The notes beneath the pieces were generated by a model, which ran no database searches, was not told where the DNA came from, and saw only the letters and a program-made list of their open reading frames with translations. Of a DNA stretch of 6,438 nucleotides, positions 4,876 to 6,438 are shown one piece after another (the stretch's first letter is position 1; each line of letters starts with the position of its first letter). A program made the position numbers and the translations under genes. The stretch is from an uncultured Ruminococcus sp. (lineage in GTDB: Bacteria; Bacillota; Clostridia; Oscillospirales; Ruminococcaceae), in the NCBI GenBank assembly GCA_937898375.1, contig CALEJX010000454.1, positions 1 to 6,438 of the forward strand, read 5' to 3'.

Positions 4876-6331
4876 GATAATAGAGACCTCACGCCGTGAC
4901 TTCAAGGTGAACAAACTGCTTTTTGTTATCATAAACCTTGTGCTGTTCATGAACTTCATAATGCAGATGTCAATGCGAAAATTCATCACCTACTATAGCG
5001 AAAGCGTGACAAACAACTACACAGGCTATGGTCTTGCCGAAGCTGGCACTGCGGCGATAGCGTTGTGTGCAGTATTCACAGTTTTCACCCTTTTCCGTGA
5101 GCTTTACAGCAAGCCACACGCAGACCTTGTGTATTCACTCCCAGCCAGCGCAAAAGAACGCTTCTTCTCGAAGCTTCTCACCCTGCTGAAACTGCATATC
5201 CTACCGGTCATATTCTGGAACATCATTCAGTTTATCGCCATACTTCTCACAACGGATATCGCACTAAAAATAGTCGCAAGATATTCCGCCGTGCTGATGT
5301 TCACACAGCTTTCCACAAGCCTATTTGTGATACTTGCAGTTCTGTTGTGCATGATATGCTGCGGCAGGCTTGCAGAAATGATATACACAGCGGTGATAAT
5401 AACAGCCTGCGAAGCGGCTCTCCCAGCTTGCATATACTACTCCACCATAAGCCCATACGCTGTTCAGTATCCATATGACCTTGAAAATTTCATTATCTAT
5501 TGCCCTGCATGGAGTGCCATTTCCGCAAAGCTTATGGACTTAGGCTACTCTACAAAGCTTCTGCTTCTTCTCATTGGAAGCACACTTTTCTCAGCACTGC
5601 TCATCACGCTTTTGTACTTTCTCTACAAAAAGCGTGACTGCAAAGACACAGGCAAGCCGTTCGTATTCAGTGCCTACTGTGAGATTATCCTTATTCTAGC
5701 CGTAGTCACCGTCACCACATACGTCCTCTCAGACACAAGCAATCTGATACTTCTCCCAGCGCTTCTCTTGGGCTATCTCCTTGTAAGGATACTCTCCTCA
5801 AACAGAAAGCTAACGATAGTCCGCTTTGTGAAATGGATAGGCATTTTCGCAGTGTATATGGTAGTCATATTCGGCGTGAACGTTCTTGCTTACTTCTGCA
5901 ACAGCTTCACAGGTAAGATTGATGAAGCAAAGCTCACCGAATACAATCATGTGTGGGCAATGAGTACAACGAGCGACGATCTGACATTCTCCTATATTTC
6001 AAGCCACCAAAACCCACAGGATAAAAACACTCTCACAAAAGATGAAGCCATGCAGATAGTAAATATCTACAACAGCGCTTTTGACCGCCGCAAAAAGAGT
6101 ATCAGCGACTATATCCACCACTTTAAGGCTAAAGCAAACTCATCTAATATGATAAGCGTGATAATAAGGACTTACGATTCAGACGATACATATAACAACG
6201 ATGATATCGACTATATCGACTTTGACTTCACAGTAACAAAAGCCGAAGCGGATAAAGTCACCGAGGAGCTTAAAGCCCTGAGCTTTATCGCACCTGAACA
6301 GATACATGAACAGAAAAGCCACAATTATTAA
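4856..6331 (+). CDS. ABC transporter permease with C-terminal extracytoplasmic domain
   Basis: A 491-residue integral membrane protein, the likely partner of the ATPase. Nine membrane helices can be seen at about residues 20-38, 64-82, 109-131, 145-169, 176-195, 234-257, 271-291, 295-313 and 324-346. With a basic N-terminus inside, an odd count puts the ~145-residue C-terminus outside the cell. After helix 2 comes YSLPASAKERFFSKLL (93-108), matching the cytoplasmic LP-S-R/K-E-K-L segment of ABC-2-type permeases. The outer domain (about 347-491) is hydrophilic, with a lysine-rich stretch, an acidic run near 441-458 and a helical end; I do not recognise its fold. It could act as a substrate- or cell-wall-sensing part. 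The gene overlaps the ATPase gene by 20 bp and is the last in the visible operon; with one permease gene only, a homodimer is likely. No clear terminator follows. Confidence 0.85.
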   Translation: MQTAKNRIIETSRRDFKVNKLLFVIINLVLFMNFIMQMSMRKFITYYSESVTNNYTGYGLAEAGTAAIALCAVFTVFTLFRELYSKPHADLVYSLPASAKERFFSKLLTLLKLHILPVIFWNIIQFIAILLTTDIALKIVARYSAVLMFTQLSTSLFVILAVLLCMICCGRLAEMIYTAVIITACEAALPACIYYSTISPYAVQYPYDLENFIIYCPAWSAISAKLMDLGYSTKLLLLLIGSTLFSALLITLLYFLYKKRDCKDTGKPFVFSAYCEIILILAVVTVTTYVLSDTSNLILLPALLLGYLLVRILSSNRKLTIVRFVKWIGIFAVYMVVIFGVNVLAYFCNSFTGKIDEAKLTEYNHVWAMSTTSDDLTFSYISSHQNPQDKNTLTKDEAMQIVNIYNSAFDRRKKSISDYIHHFKAKANSSNMISVIIRTYDSDDTYNNDDIDYIDFDFTVTKAEADKVTEELKALSFIAPEQIHEQKSHNY

Positions 6332-6372
6332 TTCTATCACGCAAACCGCATAAATACGCCGTTTGTATGTAG

Positions 6373-6391
6373 GGGCGACCTCTGGTCGCCT
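6373..6391. repeat. Small GC-rich palindrome, copy 2
   Basis: GGGCGACC, loop TCT, then GGTCGCCT: same 8-3-8 design as the copies at 320-338 and 6419-6437, with seven pairs plus a possible terminal G-T. The seventh stem position is a C-G pair here and an A-T pair in copy 3, a compensating change that supports a paired structure. It lies about 40 bp after the permease stop. Confidence 0.65.
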
Positions 6392-6418
6392 GAGACTGTC
6401 GAAAAACGCCCAAATAAC

Positions 6419-6437
6419 GGGCGAACGCTGTTCGCCC
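6419..6437. repeat. Small GC-rich palindrome, copy 3
   Basis: GGGCGAAC, loop GCT, then GTTCGCCC pair perfectly over 8 bp. The left arm can alternatively pair with CGCCC at 6407-6411, so two mutually exclusive hairpins are possible. The window ends one base later, so any T-run or continuation of the repeat cannot be seen. Confidence 0.65.
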
Positions 6438-6438
6438 C

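Noticed and set aside
4347..4892. A 181-codon open frame on the - strand opposite the ATPase gene
   Set aside because: It is antisense to a clear ABC ATPase, its product is a Ser/Arg-rich composition typical of a shadow frame, and it has no recognisable domain.
6332..6372. Possible terminator right after the permease gene
   Set aside because: CAAAC and GTTTG can pair only over five bases around a 14-base loop with no T-run, too weak to call.

Overview
The window looks like chromosomal DNA from a low-to-mid GC Bacillota, most likely a gut clostridium of the Ruminococcus/Oscillospiraceae kind. That is inferred from strong AGGAGG-type ribosome binding sites, TTGACA/TATAAT promoters, and an ECF sigma/anti-sigma pair and a GntR-ABC cassette of types common in that group. 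No rRNA, tRNA, CRISPR array or transposase gene is visible.

Layout, left to right. (1) Positions 1-270 (+): the C-terminal end of an unrecognised membrane protein, closed by a hairpin that can terminate transcription from both sides. (2) Positions 346-2003 (-): an ECF sigma factor gene followed, with a 4-bp ATGA overlap, by a gene for a single-pass membrane protein that is probably its anti-sigma factor. A good extended -10 housekeeping promoter lies upstream, with a weaker ECF-like promoter candidate inside the leader. (3) Positions 2187-3191 (-): an HMGL/DmpG-like TIM-barrel aldolase-family protein with its own promoter and terminator. (4) Positions 3192-3586: a 395-bp divergent control region. 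(5) Positions 3587-6331 (+): a tightly overlapping three-gene operon encoding a YtrA-type GntR repressor, an ABC ATPase and a nine-helix permease with a C-terminal extracytoplasmic domain. (6) Positions 6332-6438: a tail holding two small GC-rich palindromes of the same family as one at 320-338.

The most interesting signal is in the divergent control region. The operon promoter (TTGACA-N17-TATACT) carries a perfect inverted repeat GTGTACTA-N16-TAGTACAC across its predicted transcription start. The oppositely oriented aldolase promoter (TTGACA-N17-TATACT) is bracketed by the same half-sites, one abutting the -35 and one 1 bp past the -10. This suggests that the GntR protein represses its own transporter operon and also the aldolase gene, tying a transporter and a metabolic enzyme of unknown substrate into one small regulon.

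The sigma/anti-sigma pair appears to be an independent envelope-signalling unit. Nothing in the sequence links it directly to the other genes.
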